Assembly (NCBI GenBank): GCA_024364735.1
Contig: JAGFNQ010005653.1
Span: 122,852 to 186,851 of the forward strand
DNA from: Boesenbergia rotunda
Lineage: Eukaryota > Streptophyta > Magnoliopsida > Zingiberales > Zingiberaceae
DNA: 64,000 bases
Direction of reading: 5' to 3'
Shown here: one piece after another, positions 1-11,747 of the stretch
Position numbering within the stretch: the stretch's first letter is position 1
Layout: every line of letters begins with the position of its first letter
Made by a program: the position numbers and the translations under genes
Notes under the pieces: generated by a model
Database searches by the model: none
What the model was told of the DNA's origin: nothing
What the model saw: only the letters and a program-made list of their open reading frames with translations

Positions 1-2840
1 ACTAGGAAAAACAATGTATACACTATAAATCTTCCCCTTATACCCAAATGTATGTTAACACAATTAGAACAAACAAACCTCTGGCATAGGAGATTAGGTC
101 ATACCAATGTAAGAACCATATCAAAAATCACCCAACTTGGCTTAATCAAAGGTATCCCCAAAATCAAAAATAATAACCTAATATGTGAATCATGTAATCA
201 AGGCAAACAAACCAAATCCAATCACAAACTTATTCAATCTGACTTAACTCAAACTACACTTGAGCTCCTGCACCTTGACCTATTTGATTCACATGGAGCC
301 AAGTCACTAAGCGGGAACCGATACTGCTTAGTAATAGTTGATGATTACTCTAGGTTTACCTGGGTTAGGTTCCTAAAAACCAAAGATGTAACCCTAAACC
401 TATTCAATGAATTCTGTAAACTAATTGAAAATCAAAACGACACTAAAATAAAAAGACTTAGGAGTGATCACGGGGGAGAATTTGAGAATCAACGATTCGA
501 AGAATTCTGTAAAATAAATGGGTATTTACATGAATTTTCATGTCCTAGAACCCCCCAACAAAATGGGATAGTTGAGCGAAGGAATAGAACCTTACAAGAA
601 GCCGCTAGGGCTATGCTCAACGAATTTAATCTAGCAAACCAATTTTGGGCAGAAGCAATTAGTACAGCCTGTTATATCCAAAATAGGGTGTTAATTAACA
701 AGCGACACAACAAAACCCCCTATGAATTGTACTACCATAGACTACCAAATTTACATTACCTAAGAGTCTTTGGGTGCAAAGTCCATATCCTAAACACCAA
801 AGACTATTTAGGAAAATTTCAATCCAAGTCAAACCCAGGTATCTTCCTAGGATATTCAACCACAAGTAGAGCCTATAGAGCTTACAACAAACAAACTAAG
901 AAAATTGAAGAAACAACAAACTTAATTTTTGATGAAGAAATCAATTCAACATCTAATAATCCAAACCCAACTTCATCAAACTCTGACCAAGAAAATAATG
1001 AACAAACTATTGAATCATTAATTGAACCCCTAAATGAACAAACTATTGAACCATTAATTGAACCCCTAAATGAACTAACTATTGAACCAACTAATGAATC
1101 AACTGAACCAAGAATCGAACCAACAAATCAACCAGTCGAAACAAATAGTGAACCAAACCGACCAGCCGGACCTGAGGCTGAACCAAGCACTAGAAGAACA
1201 AAGAAACCTAGACTTAGTCACCCAACCGATCAAATTGTGGGTGATCCAACTCTAGGAGTCAGGACTAGGTCCTCCTATAGAAATCTCAGTCAAATAGCTA
1301 TGATATCAAAAATAGAACCCAAAACTATAGATGAAGCCCTACCTTACCCTGATTGGATCATAGCTATGCAAGAAGAATTATCCCAATTTGAGAGGAACCA
1401 AGTCTGGGAACTAGTGCCTAAATCTGAAGGTAAATCCATTATAGATACTAAGTGGGTCTTTAGGAACAAGCTAAATGATCAAGGAGAAATAGTCAGAAAT
1501 AAAGCCCGCTTAGTAGCTAAGGGATTCAGCCAAGTAGAGGGACTAGACTATGATGAAACATATGCCTCAGTAGCTAGACTTGAGTCCATTAGAATGTTAT
1601 TGGCCTTTGCATCCCATAAAGGATTCAAGTTATATCAAATGGATGTAAAGTCAGCCTTTTTAAATGGATTTATTAAAGAAGAAGTTTATGTAGGGCAACC
1701 CCCCGGGTTTGAGGACCTAGACAAACCCAACTACGTTTACAAACTAACTAAAGCACTATATGGGTTAAAACAAGCACCTAGGGCCTGGTACAAACGATTA
1801 TCAACCTATTTAACTTCTAAAGAATTTAAACAAGGCCAAATTGACTCAACATTATTTATTAAAACCCTAGAAAAAGATATATTTATTGCCCAAATTTACG
1901 TAGATGACATAATCTTTGGATCCACTAACACCAACTTTCTAAAAGAATTTGTCAAGATAATGGAAGATGAATTTGAAATGAGCTTAGTTGGTGAGCTTAT
2001 CTTTTTTTTAGGCTTACAAATTAAACAAACTAGGGATGGTAACTACGTTCATCAATTCGAATATGCTAAAGAATTAATAAAGAAATTTAAAATGGATAAT
2101 TCTAAAAGTATAAGTACCCCCATGACCACTAATGTAAAAATAGATAGTGACCCTGATGGTAAACCAGTAGATCTTAAACTCTATAGGAGTATGATAGGTA
2201 GCCTATTGTACCTTACAGCCAGTAGACCTGATATTCTGTTTGCTGTAGGGATGTGTGCAAGATACCAAACCTGTGCTAAGGAAACGCACTTAGCAGCCCT
2301 AAAAAGAATACTGAGATATGTAAAGGGCACCCTAAATGTAGGGATTTGGTATCCTAGGACCTCAACTTTTGCCTTAACCGGATACTCAGATTCTGACTAT
2401 GCTGGATGTAAATTAGATAGAAAGAGCACAAGTGGAAGCTGCCAACTGTTAGGTCAGAGTCTAGTCAGTTGGTGCAGCAGAAAACAACACTGTGTGGCTC
2501 TATCCACAACTGAAGCTGAGTATGTGGCATTAGGAGAGTGTGTTGCTCAACTTTTATGGATGATGCACACACTTAAGGACTTCCAGCTCAACTACACCCA
2601 AACTCAAGTGTTTATTGACAATATAAGCTCAATTAATTTAACCAAGAACCCAATTCAACACTCCAGAACCAAACATATAGAAGTCAAACATCATTTTGTA
2701 AGAGACCATGTAACCAGGGTGAAATAGTACTTAACTACATTGACTCTAAATCCAACCTAGCTGATATATTCACAAAGCCCTTACCTGAGTCTGAGTTCAG
2801 CTCACTAAGAAGGCAGTTAGGATTGTGCTCTGTAGAATAG
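1..2840 (+). pseudogene. copia pol polyprotein (integrase-RT-RNase H), frameshifted near its end
   Basis: The frame is open from base 1 to the stop at 2727 and enters from upstream. Visible in order: GAG-pre-integrase zinc region (LWHRRLGHTN, then CESCNQGK); integrase core with the second Asp in SDHGGEF (near 466) and catalytic Glu in GIVERRNR (574-576); an acidic Glu/Pro/Thr-rich linker with short repeats (about 1000-1200); RT with YVDD at 1897-1908; RNase H with SDSDYAGC and TEAEY (about 2510). At about 2715-2727 the frame breaks. The expected C-terminal tail (DIFTKPLPESEF region) continues in the next frame to a stop at 2838-2840, which fits loss of a single base. The core catalytic residues are present, so the damage is recent or slight. 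This is element DNA, not a host gene. Confidence 0.9.
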
Positions 2841-4020
2841 AGAAACTCAATTTTTTTTGCTCTATTTTTTTAAAAAAATTGTTTCTAAAAATAGAATTTG
2901 AAAAATTGCTTTACTTAATTTTAAAATCAGTTTTTTTCACTTTCGACTTAGTTTTACTTAAAAACTACCCCCTTTCAAAACTAGGGATTTTTCGAAAATG
3001 GACTTAGGCTAGGCCCTAACCCTAGAACGGCATGCACCTATAGACTTAGAAGCCAGCATCTCACAAGCACCTTAGGGTACTTATGATTGATAACCTAGAA
3101 AGGGTTGAGATGCTTAGGTCTTTGCCTTAATTCAAGATGCTTTAAGTCAGTGCATCTGCAGTAATTGGGGCACTAAATACAACTTATACAGCAATCAAGT
3201 TAAGTGTCAAGCTTAGAAAATCTAACTTGAACAAAAACACTTAACTTGACTAACCCTAGCAAAAACTACTGTATATAACAGTTAGTAAGTAGTTAATTGG
3301 GTTAGACAGGTCCCTACAGACAAAAATTGATTGATTTAGTGAAAATTAAACTGGTTCAGTACAGCAAATTATTATTTATTTTAATTCATGCTATATTTAT
3401 CTGTTTTGATTTATGGCAAAGGGGGAGATAGAGATAGGAAAGAGAAAAATTATTTTTTTTCTAAATTTTTCCTTTATTCAAAAAGCTTCAAAATTCTTTA
3501 CTTAAAGCTTTCAAAATTTTGCTAAGTACTCTAGCTCCAAAAGTTTTGTTTCAAACTTTCAAATTTTGCTAAGTACTCTAGCTTCAAAAGTTTTGTGTCA
3601 AGCTTTCAAATTTTGCAAAGTACTCTAGCCTTTCAAAAGGTTTCTACTTAAGCTTGTCAAAATTATTTTTACTCTAAAAGCTAAAGTTCTTCAAAATTGT
3701 TAGGTACTAAAGTGTTTCAAAACCTACTAAGTACTTAAGCTTGGTATATCCTACCGAGTATTTAAGCTAACATTTTGAGTACTTTAAAACTTAAGACTTT
3801 AAACTCAAATTATGCTTTAAAAACTCTACTATATATTTTTAAGTTACCTCTAAGTACCTAAAACTTAAGCACAAGTAAAGTTTTTAAAACCCCACGAATT
3901 TTTTGAAAAATATAGGGGGAGATTCCTTCCAGGGGGAGGGAACAAAAGTTAAAACTTTTTTATGTCTTCTTAAACTTAACTTTTTGAACTGGGGTTGCCA
4001 TAAATCAAAAAGGGGGAGAT
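2841..4020 (+). other. 3' noncoding region of element 1 with PPT-like motifs
   Basis: There is no credible ORF and no env-like gene. The sequence is T/A-rich and contains a perfect 9-bp inverted repeat AGCATCTCA (3055-3063) / TGAGATGCT (3106-3114) with about 42 nt between the arms, the same structure seen in the other SIRE-type elements here. Degenerate direct repeats of the type AAATTTTGCTAAGTACTCTAGC fill 3480-3720. Polypurine runs occur near 3418, 3913, 3931 and 4008; the last abuts the LTR and is the presumed plus-strand primer. Confidence 0.75.
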
Positions 4021-5397
4021 TGTTGGTGCAGAATGCACCCAAGTCAAACCTGTGTTTTGATAATGGCAACATAGGTCAAAAGTTAAGTCCTTCTTGTTTT
4101 CTAACAAGTTAATCTAGTGTGCAGTGAAAGCCCTAGCGAAGGACTGCTAGGCACTGGCGAAGGAATGCCTGGGCAAAAACCCCTAGCAAAGGACTGCTAG
4201 GCACTGGCGAAGGAATGCCAGGGCAAAAAGCCCTAGCAAAGGACTGCTAGGCACTGGCGAAGGAATGCCAGAGTCAAAAGACCTAGCGAAGGACTGCTAG
4301 GCACCGGGCGAAGGACAGCTCGGCATCCAAGCCCTGACAAAGGATCGTCAGGCAAAAGTCCAACCAAGGGAGCAGTTGGCAACAGGTAAATTCTCCCGAG
4401 AGGAGTAGGTGAGGACGCGTTCCCCGTCGAGGGAACAGTAGGTGTCGGTTCGACCTAGGACTCCATTTTGGAGACCAAAGTTAGAACCAAGATAGCTAAG
4501 GCTGTATAAAATAAATAATTAATTGTGTTATTGTGTTTTGGACTAACCCTGAATGCAGGACCGAAGGAACGTGTGTCTGTAACTCAGAGAGCCTTAAAGG
4601 AGTGAGGCAGCAGCTGAGTAAGGCGCCCTGAGTGTCCAAGGCGCCCTCAAGGTGAACCAAAACCAAGCGAAGCAAAAAGGGCTTCAGCTGCTTACTGGGC
4701 AAGGCGCCCTCAGCAGCGAAGGCGCCCTCGTCAGCGAAGGTGCCCTCAGCAGCCAAGGCGCCTCCAGCCCAAGACTGCGAAGCTCCAGCCTTATCCACAG
4801 CCGAGATTTCTGCGCGGAAGAAGTCAGCCAAGGCGCCCTCTACGACCAAGGCGCCCCTGTGGTCAAACTTAATCCCTGTTCGAGCGGGATAGAAGTTGAC
4901 CGAGCGATCTGCAGATCGCCTGACGCGTGGCAGGGCGCCCCCGACGTCCAGGGCGCCCTAGGTGCTATAAATAGCACCCCTCGACCCCAAGCTTCAGAAC
5001 AACTTCGCTCCAAAGCTTCCACGCTCTTCTACGCTCGTGCCTTGCTCCAGAAACGCCTCACCTCGAGCCGACGACGTCCCGCTGCCCCGAAAAGAGTCGA
5101 TACACTCCGGACGTCGGTAACGAAGAGCTTAACATTTTATTATTATTTTATTGCACTCTCTTTGTAATTGAAATTATTGTAACCTCTTTGCGCGAATATA
5201 GAATTGCCCAAAGTAAACGGTCAACGACCGTGGGCCTTGGAGTAGGAGTCGACACAGGCTCCGAACCAAGTAAAAACCACTGTGTCTTTGTGCTGTATCT
5301 CGTATTTTTATTTCCGCTGTGCACTTACTCTTAGCTTTCCGAAAAAGAACGATTACCGATATTCACCCCCCCTCTATCGGTTTTTCACGATCCATCA
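4021..5397 (+). repeat. 3' LTR of element 1
   Basis: The LTR starts TGTTGGTGCAGAATGCACC and ends ATCCATCA, with TG...CA termini. It aligns along its length with the LTRs at 41,251-42,507 and 47,240-48,680. It holds a hairpin array (4132-4380), GGCGCC repeats (4620-4960), a TATAAATA box at 4966-4973 inside the dyad GGTGCTA/TAGCACC, and the C-rich U5 motif TTCACCCCCCCTCTATCGG near the end. The short ORFs across 4496-5167 on both strands are products of the GGCGCC repeats and are not called as genes. Confidence 0.88.
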
Positions 5398-5850
5398 TGC
5401 TTAAGCCAAGTTTGGTTCTAGCTATTCTTTAATCTGCAATCAATTCCTTGCAATTCATTTTCTGCAATTTATTACCTGCAATTAGCTCTTTAAGTTCAAT
5501 TCTATAGGTTGGCTTTAATTATTTAGTTGCGCATCTCGTTAAGTTCTTTAAGTTTAGTTCATGGAACTTCTTAATTCATTACCTTGCTTAGTTAATTCTA
5601 CTTTGTTCTGAATTGCTATTTTATATTGTCAATTACCTATCGCAAAAACCCCATTTTATCTAGAAAACCCAAACATCAAACGTCAAATAAACCTACAAGC
5701 TCGAGTTAAACATTCATTCAACTAGTCCTTGGAAAAATACGACCTGAGACCCTTCTACTACATTTTAACTTTGTTAGCCAAAGGGTTTTCAGTTTTATAA
5801 ATATCTAAATTTGAGACTCACATTCGTGACACCAGTATTGGGCATCATCA
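5398..5850 (+). repeat. 3' end of Athila-like LTR (copy 1)
   Basis: It is homologous to the last ~450 bp of the LTR at 25,910-28,431: both share the block GGAAAAATACGACCTG, then TAAATTTGAGAC and CATTCGTGACA before the terminus ATCA. Divergence from that copy is clearly visible by eye, so this is an old fragment. Confidence 0.8.
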
Positions 5851-5856
5851 AATTTT

Positions 5857-5874
5857 TGGTGCCATTGCCGGGAA
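5857..5874 (+). other. primer-binding site, tRNA-Asp type (degenerate)
   Basis: TGGTGCCATTGCCGGGAA lies six bases after the LTR end. Established knowledge: Athila/Calypso elements use TGGCGCCGTTGCCGGGGA, complementary to the 3' end of plant tRNA-Asp. Three positions differ here, in line with an inactive copy. Confidence 0.75.
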
Positions 5875-5997
5875 ATCACTAGTTGAGTTTGTTTAAGTTG
5901 AGCTTGTGTTTAATATTTATATTCTTTGATTCTATTATCATTTGCTTTATCTTTTTGTATACATTGGCTACCATTTTTGTTTGTTTGTGGCCAGGAT

Positions 5998-7240
5998 GTA
6001 GGAGGTGATCTTGAGAGTTGAGAAGTTATTGAAAATTTTTCTATTCATTCAAGCAGTTCCATGATAGAATATCAGTATTTTTAGAGTTTTCAGCAGTCTT
6101 GTCAGAGTTTTTAGCAGCCATATTCTCAATTCCAAAATGTTCAGCAGAATTTTCAACCATCTCAGCCCTTTTCAAATTTTCAGCAATCAAATTGTCAGTT
6201 TCAACCTCAATTTCAACAATTTCAGCAGTCTTATTCGAATTGTCAACAAAACCAACCTTGGACTCAGCCACCACAGCAATTTCAACCACAATTCCAAAAT
6301 TTTCAGCAAGGTTACAATCCTAATCAGCAGAGTTTTCAACCATACAATCAGAGTTATCAACTTCCACAATTTCAGCCCTCACCACAACAATTTCAACCTC
6401 AAATTCAAAATTTTCAGAGCTACAATTTTCAACAGTTTCAACCATGTTCCCAGCCCAATTTTCAGCAATTCCAACAACCAAATCAATCATTTGATCAGCC
6501 TCAACAATTCCAATTTCAGAATTCACAACCTACTTCTAATTTTGAGCAACCTAATGAACCCTTTCAAGTCCAACAAGAGTTTTATGCGTATCAAGGAGAC
6601 TTAGAGGATTTTAGTGAGAGTGAGGCTCAACAACAAAGGCTAGAGGAGATGTTACAACAACTCTTGCAACAACAAAAAAATGATTCTACTCTTAAAGACT
6701 GTGAAAGACGCCTTGGACAATTGGTTAATCAAATGAATCAAATGCAAGCCCAAAGATCAAGCCAATCACCTTCTCAAGCTACTCTTAATTCTGAGGGGTA
6801 TGATTGTGAACTAACTTTGAGGAATAAGGAAGTGGTTTCAAGTCTAAACATTCCAAGGACCGAAATTCCTGAAAAATTTTCAGCATCTTATTTTCCACTT
6901 CAAAACAGCCTTGGAATTGATTCTACGTCAATTGGTAGTGACCCTAGTGCAAGTCTAAGTCCTTCAATTGATCTTGCAATTTTAGTAGTAGAAGAAGAAG
7001 AAATCAGCAAAATCAGGGCACCCACAGCAACTATTCCTCCTGAAATTCTTGTTGAGAGTTCATTTTCAAAATTTTCAGCTCAAGAGGAGAATCAAAAATT
7101 CCTTTACACTTCCCACAGTACCCCAGAGAGGATCCTCCTAGAATTAGCATGGGTATTTCAGATGAGGGTGTTGAGGCAGAGTCAATTGTTGATGGAGTTT
7201 CAATTGATATTCAGAGAGGATGTTTAAGCTCAGATGGGAC
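5998..7240 (+). pseudogene. Athila-like gag remnant, Gln-rich part
   Basis: A short gag N-terminal trace (GGTGATCTTGAGAG near 6003, as at 28,610) jumps directly into a Gln/Phe/Asn-rich low-complexity stretch (6065-6600) made of CAATTTCAGCA-type units; the central capsid-like domain seen at 28,800-29,400 is deleted. From 6649 the frame encodes a Gln-rich segment with the CERRLGQLVNQMNQ motif, which aligns with LERQMGQLASGINQ at about 30,200. Stops and frameshifts prevent a single reading frame. Numerous overlapping short ORFs on the minus strand (6041-6526) are mirror images of the same low-complexity repeat. Confidence 0.7.
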
Positions 7241-7781
7241 TGAGGAGGTATTACCTTACCAAGAGGCAGCTGAGTTGGAGGTTGTATCTGATTCATTTCC
7301 CATTGGAGATGATTCTTTAGGTGTAGGGGATTGCACTGAGCCCCAGGGACCACCAATTTTGATTGACATGTCAGAAAATTCAGAGGATAGGTGTGAGAGT
7401 GTAGGGGATTGCACCGAGCCCCAGAGACCACCCATACCTATTGAGGAGCCATTATCTATAGAGGCAGTGGAGGAGATTAATAGTAAAGCTTGTGACAACC
7501 TTGAATTTGATTCTGAAGCTCTACAGGACCTTTTTAGTTTTTTATTTTGTGATCTTTCTAGTCTTTCATTTTGTGATGATATAGCTGATGTTGGTCCTAA
7601 CTTTTCTATGGTTGTTGCAGATATTGTTGATGAAGCGTGTGTTGCAGATGATTCTACAAGTGTAGGGGATTGCACTGAGCCCCAGGGACCACCAACAGTG
7701 ATGGATACATTAGAAGATTTAGAGGACTCGCCAGAAAGTGAAGGGAGCTTGTACAAGAGGGAGGAGTTGATCTTACTTTAA
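7149..7781 (+). pseudogene. acidic ORF of Athila-like element with VGDCTEPQGPP repeats
   Basis: A 210-codon open frame, acidic and Asp/Glu/Ser-rich, partly overlaps the preceding gag frame. The motif VGDCTEPQ(G/R)PP occurs three times (near 7320, 7398 and 7661); the DNA repeat is about 34 bp. The segment NSKACDNLEFDSEALQD aligns with KARDNFEFGTEALQD at about 34,190, so this is the shorter allele of the ORF at 34,169-35,683 and lacks its 27-residue repeats. No known domain is recognised. It is followed at 7790-7870 by the conserved tail motif (LNRLRPPEHF) and an AAGTGTGGGGGAG polypurine motif. It is probably part of a gag-pro fusion rather than an independent gene; the ATG at 7149 may not be a true start. 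Confidence 0.55.
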
Positions 7782-7931
7782 TTCGTAGCACTCCACCTCT
7801 TACATGGATGTTGTACCTTAATCGTCTTCGGCCACCTGAACATTTTTATGTGAAGTTTAAGTGTGGGGGAGCAATGCACCATGTAGAGATCAAATGAAGA
7901 ATGCTCTTTCAACCACCAATACTCCTCCACT

Positions 7932-8397
7932 ACCCCAAAATATAGCCGTTGGCTAGCATTTAAGGCTATACCAGTCGACTGCCCTAGGGGCAGTCGACTG
8001 GTGCGGGCTGGACAGCTTGCGAAGTTGTTCTGTTCTCTTATTTAAAAGCGAATTTTTGGAACGAGAACGGTACGGTTTTTTACTGTACAAAAGTGTTATT
8101 CGTGCCAATACTCCTCAGATCTTCCTCTCGCTTTTTATTGCATCTTGTAAAGAGGAAGAAGACGACATTGTAAAGGTTTCTCCACCTTGATGGAGGTTTT
8201 TATAGTGGAGAGTGTGCAACCGCGTGGATCCTTGGATTAGTCACCTTTCGGGGTGGATACCAAGTAAAAATCTCCTTGTTAGCGTTGATTTTGATATTGT
8301 TTATTATTTTTGTTTGTATTGCGCTAACAATCTTGTAGAGAAAACTTCGACAAAGTGCTATTCACCCCCCCCCCTCTAGCAACACACTCGATCTATC
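7932..8397 (+). repeat. copia LTR fragment with paired CAGTCGACTG palindromes
   Basis: It is similar to the reverse complement of the LTR at 39,064-39,993: both share GCCGTTGGCTAGCA, a CAGTCGACTG pair and GTGCGGGCTGGACAG. It ends with the C-rich TTCACCCCCCCCCCTCTAGC motif and ...CTATCA. The LTR start is missing. The left neighbour is the Athila fragment, the right a minus-strand pol fragment. No flanking duplication was found. Confidence 0.75.
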
Positions 8398-10304
8398 AAA
8401 CATAATTTCCATCCCTGGTTTGTTTAATTTGGAGTTCTAAAAAGAAGGTAAGTTCACCTACTAAACTCATTTCAAATTCATTTTCCATAATTTTAATAAA
8501 TTCTTTTAAGAAATTAGTATTAGTTGATCCAAAGATTATATCATCTACATAAATTTGGACTATAAAGATGTCTTTTTCATGGTCTTAACAAATAGGGTTG
8601 AGTCAATTTGGCCTTGGTTTAAACCCTTAGAAATTAGGTAAGTGAATAGTCTTTCATACCAAGCCCTAGGTGCTTGTTTTAAACCATAAAGAGCTTTTCT
8701 AAGTTTGAATCATGGTTAGGGAAGTCTAAATCTTCAAAACCTGGGGTTGTCCTACATAGACTTCCTCTTTTATAAATCCATTTAGGAAGGCAGACTTAAC
8801 ATCCATTTGGTATAATTTGAATCCTCTAGGCTACAAAGGCTAACAACATTCTAATTGACTCAAGTCTAGCTACAGGGGCACAAGTTTCATCATAGTCTAA
8901 CCCCTCAACTTGACTAAAACCTTTAGCCACTAAGCTATGTTTGTTTCTCACTATTTTACCTTGGTCGTTCACGTTATTCCTAAACACCCACTTAGTGTCT
9001 ATAATAGACATACCTTCATGTTTAGGTACTAAGTCTCATACTTGGTTTCTATCAAATTGGGCTAGTTCTTCCTGCATATCAATGATCCAGTCTGGGTCAG
9101 GTAAGGCCTCTTCTATGGTCTTAGGTTTAATCTTTGAAATTAGTGCAACCTGACTTAGGTTTCTATAGGAGGACCTTGTTCTGACCCCTAATGTTGGATC
9201 ACCCATAATTTGGTAAGTTGGATGATTTAGTCTGGGTTTCTTAGGTATCCTAGAACTTGGTTCAACTTCAGGTCCGATTGGTAGGTTTTGGGTTGGTTCA
9301 CGGACCGGTTCAGTAGGTAACATTAAATTTGGTTCAGGGACTAATTCAGAAGTTAAGTTTAAGGCTGGTTCAGAAATTGATTCAATTAGTGAGTTAGTAA
9401 TTTGGTCTGGTCTAGACTAATCATCTATTAGATCAGTTAAGTTGGGTTGATTTAAGTTAGATTGATTGGTTGGGTTAGATTGGTTTTCTTCATCAAATAT
9501 TATATTAGTAGTTTTTTCAATCTTAAGGGTTTGTTTGTTATAAACTCTGTAGGCCCTACTTAAGGTTGAGTACTCTAAAAATATACCAAGGGTAGACTTG
9601 GATTGGAATTTACTTAAGTAGTCTTTTGTGTTTAAGATGTGGACTTTACAGCCAAAGACCCTTAGATAATGTAGGTTGAGTGGTTTATAATAATATATTT
9701 ATTATGTCTTTTATTGATTAGGACCCTATTTTGAATATAGCAGGCAGTGTTAACTGCTTCTGCCCAAAAATTGTTAGCCAGGTTATATTCATTAAGCATG
9801 GGCTTAGCTACTTCTTGGAGGGTTATGTTTCGTCTTTCAATTAGGTCATTTTGTTGTGGGGTCATAGGGCAGGAAAATTCAAGGAAATATCCATTTGTGT
9901 TGCAGAATTCAGTAAATTTTAAGTTTTCGAATTCGCCCCTGTGATCACTCCAAATTATTTTAATTTTGGTATGTTTTCCATTTTCAAGGATTTTAGTTAA
10001 AGTTTTAAAGGATTCAAGACATTGATCTTTGGTCATAAGAAATTGGATCCAAGTGAATTTAGAATAGGCATCAATTGTAACTAACCAGTACCGGTTTCCT
10101 CTTAGTGACTTGACTCCGTGAGAATCAAAATAGGTCCATGTGTAGGAGTTCAAGTATAAATTAGGTTAGGTCAGGCTGGGTAAGTTTGTGGGTAGACTTG
10201 GTTTGTTTATTCTGTTGACATGAATCACAAACTAAATTTTCAAGATTCTTAAGTTTGGATATACCCTTAACTAGTCCTTTTTGGCTGAGTCTGGAGATTA
10301 GCTT
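8398..10304 (-). pseudogene. copia pol remnant (integrase and RT), minus strand
   Basis: Reading right to left: GAG-pre-integrase end (about 10,300-10,200), integrase core (10,153-9,662, with SDHRGEF and a QQNDLIERRN region), acidic linker (9,550-9,200), RT N-terminal half (9,323-8,826) and the YVDD region near 8,545. Several frameshifts and stops separate these pieces. In the integrase the usual NGIVERR reads NDLIERR. It ends inside RT at 8398 against a plus-strand LTR fragment, and begins at 10,304 where a plus-strand LTR starts. No RNase H remains. Confidence 0.85.
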
Positions 10305-11004
10305 TGTTGGTGCAAAGAGGATCAGTCATGAACAGTCAACATCTAGTGTTTCAATGTTTGACAATATACCATGGTCTGGTCAAAGTGAGCAAGGGTTAAG
10401 CCAAACAGGACCTTATGTTTGGTAGAGTAAACCCAGGTTTGATCAGTTTGACAAAGGGTTAGCCAAATAGGACCTGATATTTGGCAAAGTGAATAGTACC
10501 CAGGGTTGGTCAATTTAACCAATGGATAAGCCAAACAGGACTTGATGTTTGGCAGAGTGATTAAACCTATTTGGACTGAGCCAAACAGGACTTGATGTTT
10601 TGCAGAGAGATGTCTAGTCAGGATTAAGATGACTAGCAAAGAAGTCCTTATCAAGGAACGAAATCCTGGTGAGTAATATTGGGTCCTAGTGAGTGAAGAT
10701 AGGTGGACGAAATCCTGGTGAGTGATGTTGCGTCCTAGTGAGTGAAGCTAGGTGGACGAAGTCCTGGTGAGTGAAGCTGGGCACGAAGTCCTAGTTCAGG
10801 AAATTGGGCACGAAGACCTGGCCGAGGGTTGGACACCAATGACTTGACCGAGGGTTGGGCACGAAGTCGTGGTTCAGGGAATTAGGCACGATGTTCTGGT
10901 TACGGATTGGGCACGAAGACCTAGCCGAGGGTTGGGCACCGAAGTCCTGGTTCGAGGAATTGGGCATGAAGTCGTGGTCGAGGATCGAGCAAAAGACATT
11001 AGAA
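10305..11004 (+). repeat. LTR fragment (SIRE-type family B), 5' ~700 bp only
   Basis: It starts TGTTGGTGCAAAGAG and follows the starts of the LTRs at 11,748 and 17,298. It holds the GCCAAAT/ATTTGGC hairpins and a series of GGGCACGAAGTCCTGG-type repeats (10,780-10,990). It stops abruptly before the promoter part of the LTR and joins 3' internal sequence, so it is a deletion product of an element or recombination product. Confidence 0.78.
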
Positions 11005-11747
11005 GAAACATTAGAAGCATAAAAAAACATTATCGTTTTAAAAATACTCTACTTTCGAAAATCTAATATTATGATTTTCCAAAACATATGTTGAAAAAAC
11101 TCTTTCATCTTTGTGAACAGTTTTAGAAAACTTTTTCATCCTTTTGAACATCGTTGAAATTTCTTAGAAATTTTTTTCTTGAGTTTGGAAAATTTTCCAA
11201 GACGCTTAGGAAAATTTTCCTTGTAGTTAACAAGGTTTCTTAGGATTGTGTCAGACTGCAAAAGAAACCAAATCAAGAAAACTATATGTTGAAAATAATC
11301 ATTTTTGAAAAATTCCTAAGACACATAGGAATTTTCTTGTGGTTAATAAGATTCCTAGGATTGTGTCAGACTTACGGAAGTTCAAATTCATTTTAAAATT
11401 CATATATTGTTGGTGCAATTTTTTAAAGTACCTAGTGCCTTTTAGAATATTTTCTAAACAAGTACTTAGTTTTTTTTAAAAAAAAGGGAACTTTGTTTTT
11501 TTTAAAAGAAAAGGAAGAGTTTTGAAAATCATATTTTTTTAAAAAAATCATAAATATTATCAAAAATCTTATTGTTGGTGCAAATTTTTTTAAAATCTTT
11601 GTCATTATCCATTATTTCTTTTTGATGTGTGTCAAAGGGGGAGAGAGGCTTAAGTTAGATTTTTTCGATTTCTCCCAAGGTTTAAACCTAGAACTCTTAG
11701 ACCTAACCTAACTTAAGATTATAGTCAAACATTAAAAAGGGAGAGAT
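11005..11747 (+). other. 3' internal fragment of SIRE-type element plus PPT
   Basis: It is colinear with 16,550-17,297, at high similarity. It includes two copies of the AGGAAN / CTTGT / ACAAG / NTTCCT two-stem module (11,208-11,241 and 11,327-11,356) and ends with the polypurine AAAAAGGGAGAGAT against the LTR at 11,748. There is no coding sequence. Confidence 0.75.

Larger units (their letters stand above)
1..5397 (+). mobile_element. Ty1/copia element 1 (SIRE-type), 3' part, cut by window start
   Basis: The window opens inside the pol gene of an LTR retrotransposon of copia order (integrase before RT and RNase H). After pol comes a noncoding 3' region with several GGGGGAG polypurine-like motifs, then a PPT at about 4008-4020 directly against a 1,377-bp LTR beginning TGTTGG and ending CA. 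No primer-binding site follows the LTR, so it is the 3' LTR. The SIRE/Maximus assignment is inferred from the pol style, the long LTR and the long 3' spacer. The 5' LTR, gag and protease lie outside the window. Confidence 0.88.
5398..7931 (+). mobile_element. Athila-like Ty3/gypsy derivative, copy 1, truncated at both ends
   Basis: This stretch has the 3' end of an Athila-type LTR, a decayed tRNA-Asp-type primer site, a leader, gag C-terminal remnants and an acidic ORF, colinear with the larger copy at 25,910-39,063. The right end stops at about 7931, where a copia LTR fragment begins. No RT, RNase H or integrase is seen. The left LTR is missing everything upstream of 5398, where the element 1 LTR abuts it. 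Confidence 0.78.

Noticed and set aside
2841..4020. Possible env-like gene expected after pol in SIRE-type elements
   Set aside because: Only a 60-codon frame (2825-3007) starting across the pol stop and two short complementary frames near 3,900. No signal peptide plus membrane pattern.
4128..4380. CRISPR-like array (repeated CCTAGCGAAGGACTGCTAGG)
   Set aside because: Units are not separated by unique spacers, they vary in stem sequence, and the context is an LTR in a plant genome.
4496..5167. Overlapping ORFs on both strands with Gly/Ala/Glu-rich repeats
   Set aside because: They lie in the LTR, and the repeats come from GGCGCC words. The same happens at 41,691-42,199 and 47,743-48,268.
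6041..6604. Ile/Val/Glu-rich and Phe/Asn/Ser-rich ORFs in several frames
   Set aside because: All are alternative readings of the CAATTTCAGCA low-complexity region of a gypsy gag; only the Gln-rich frame fits the family.
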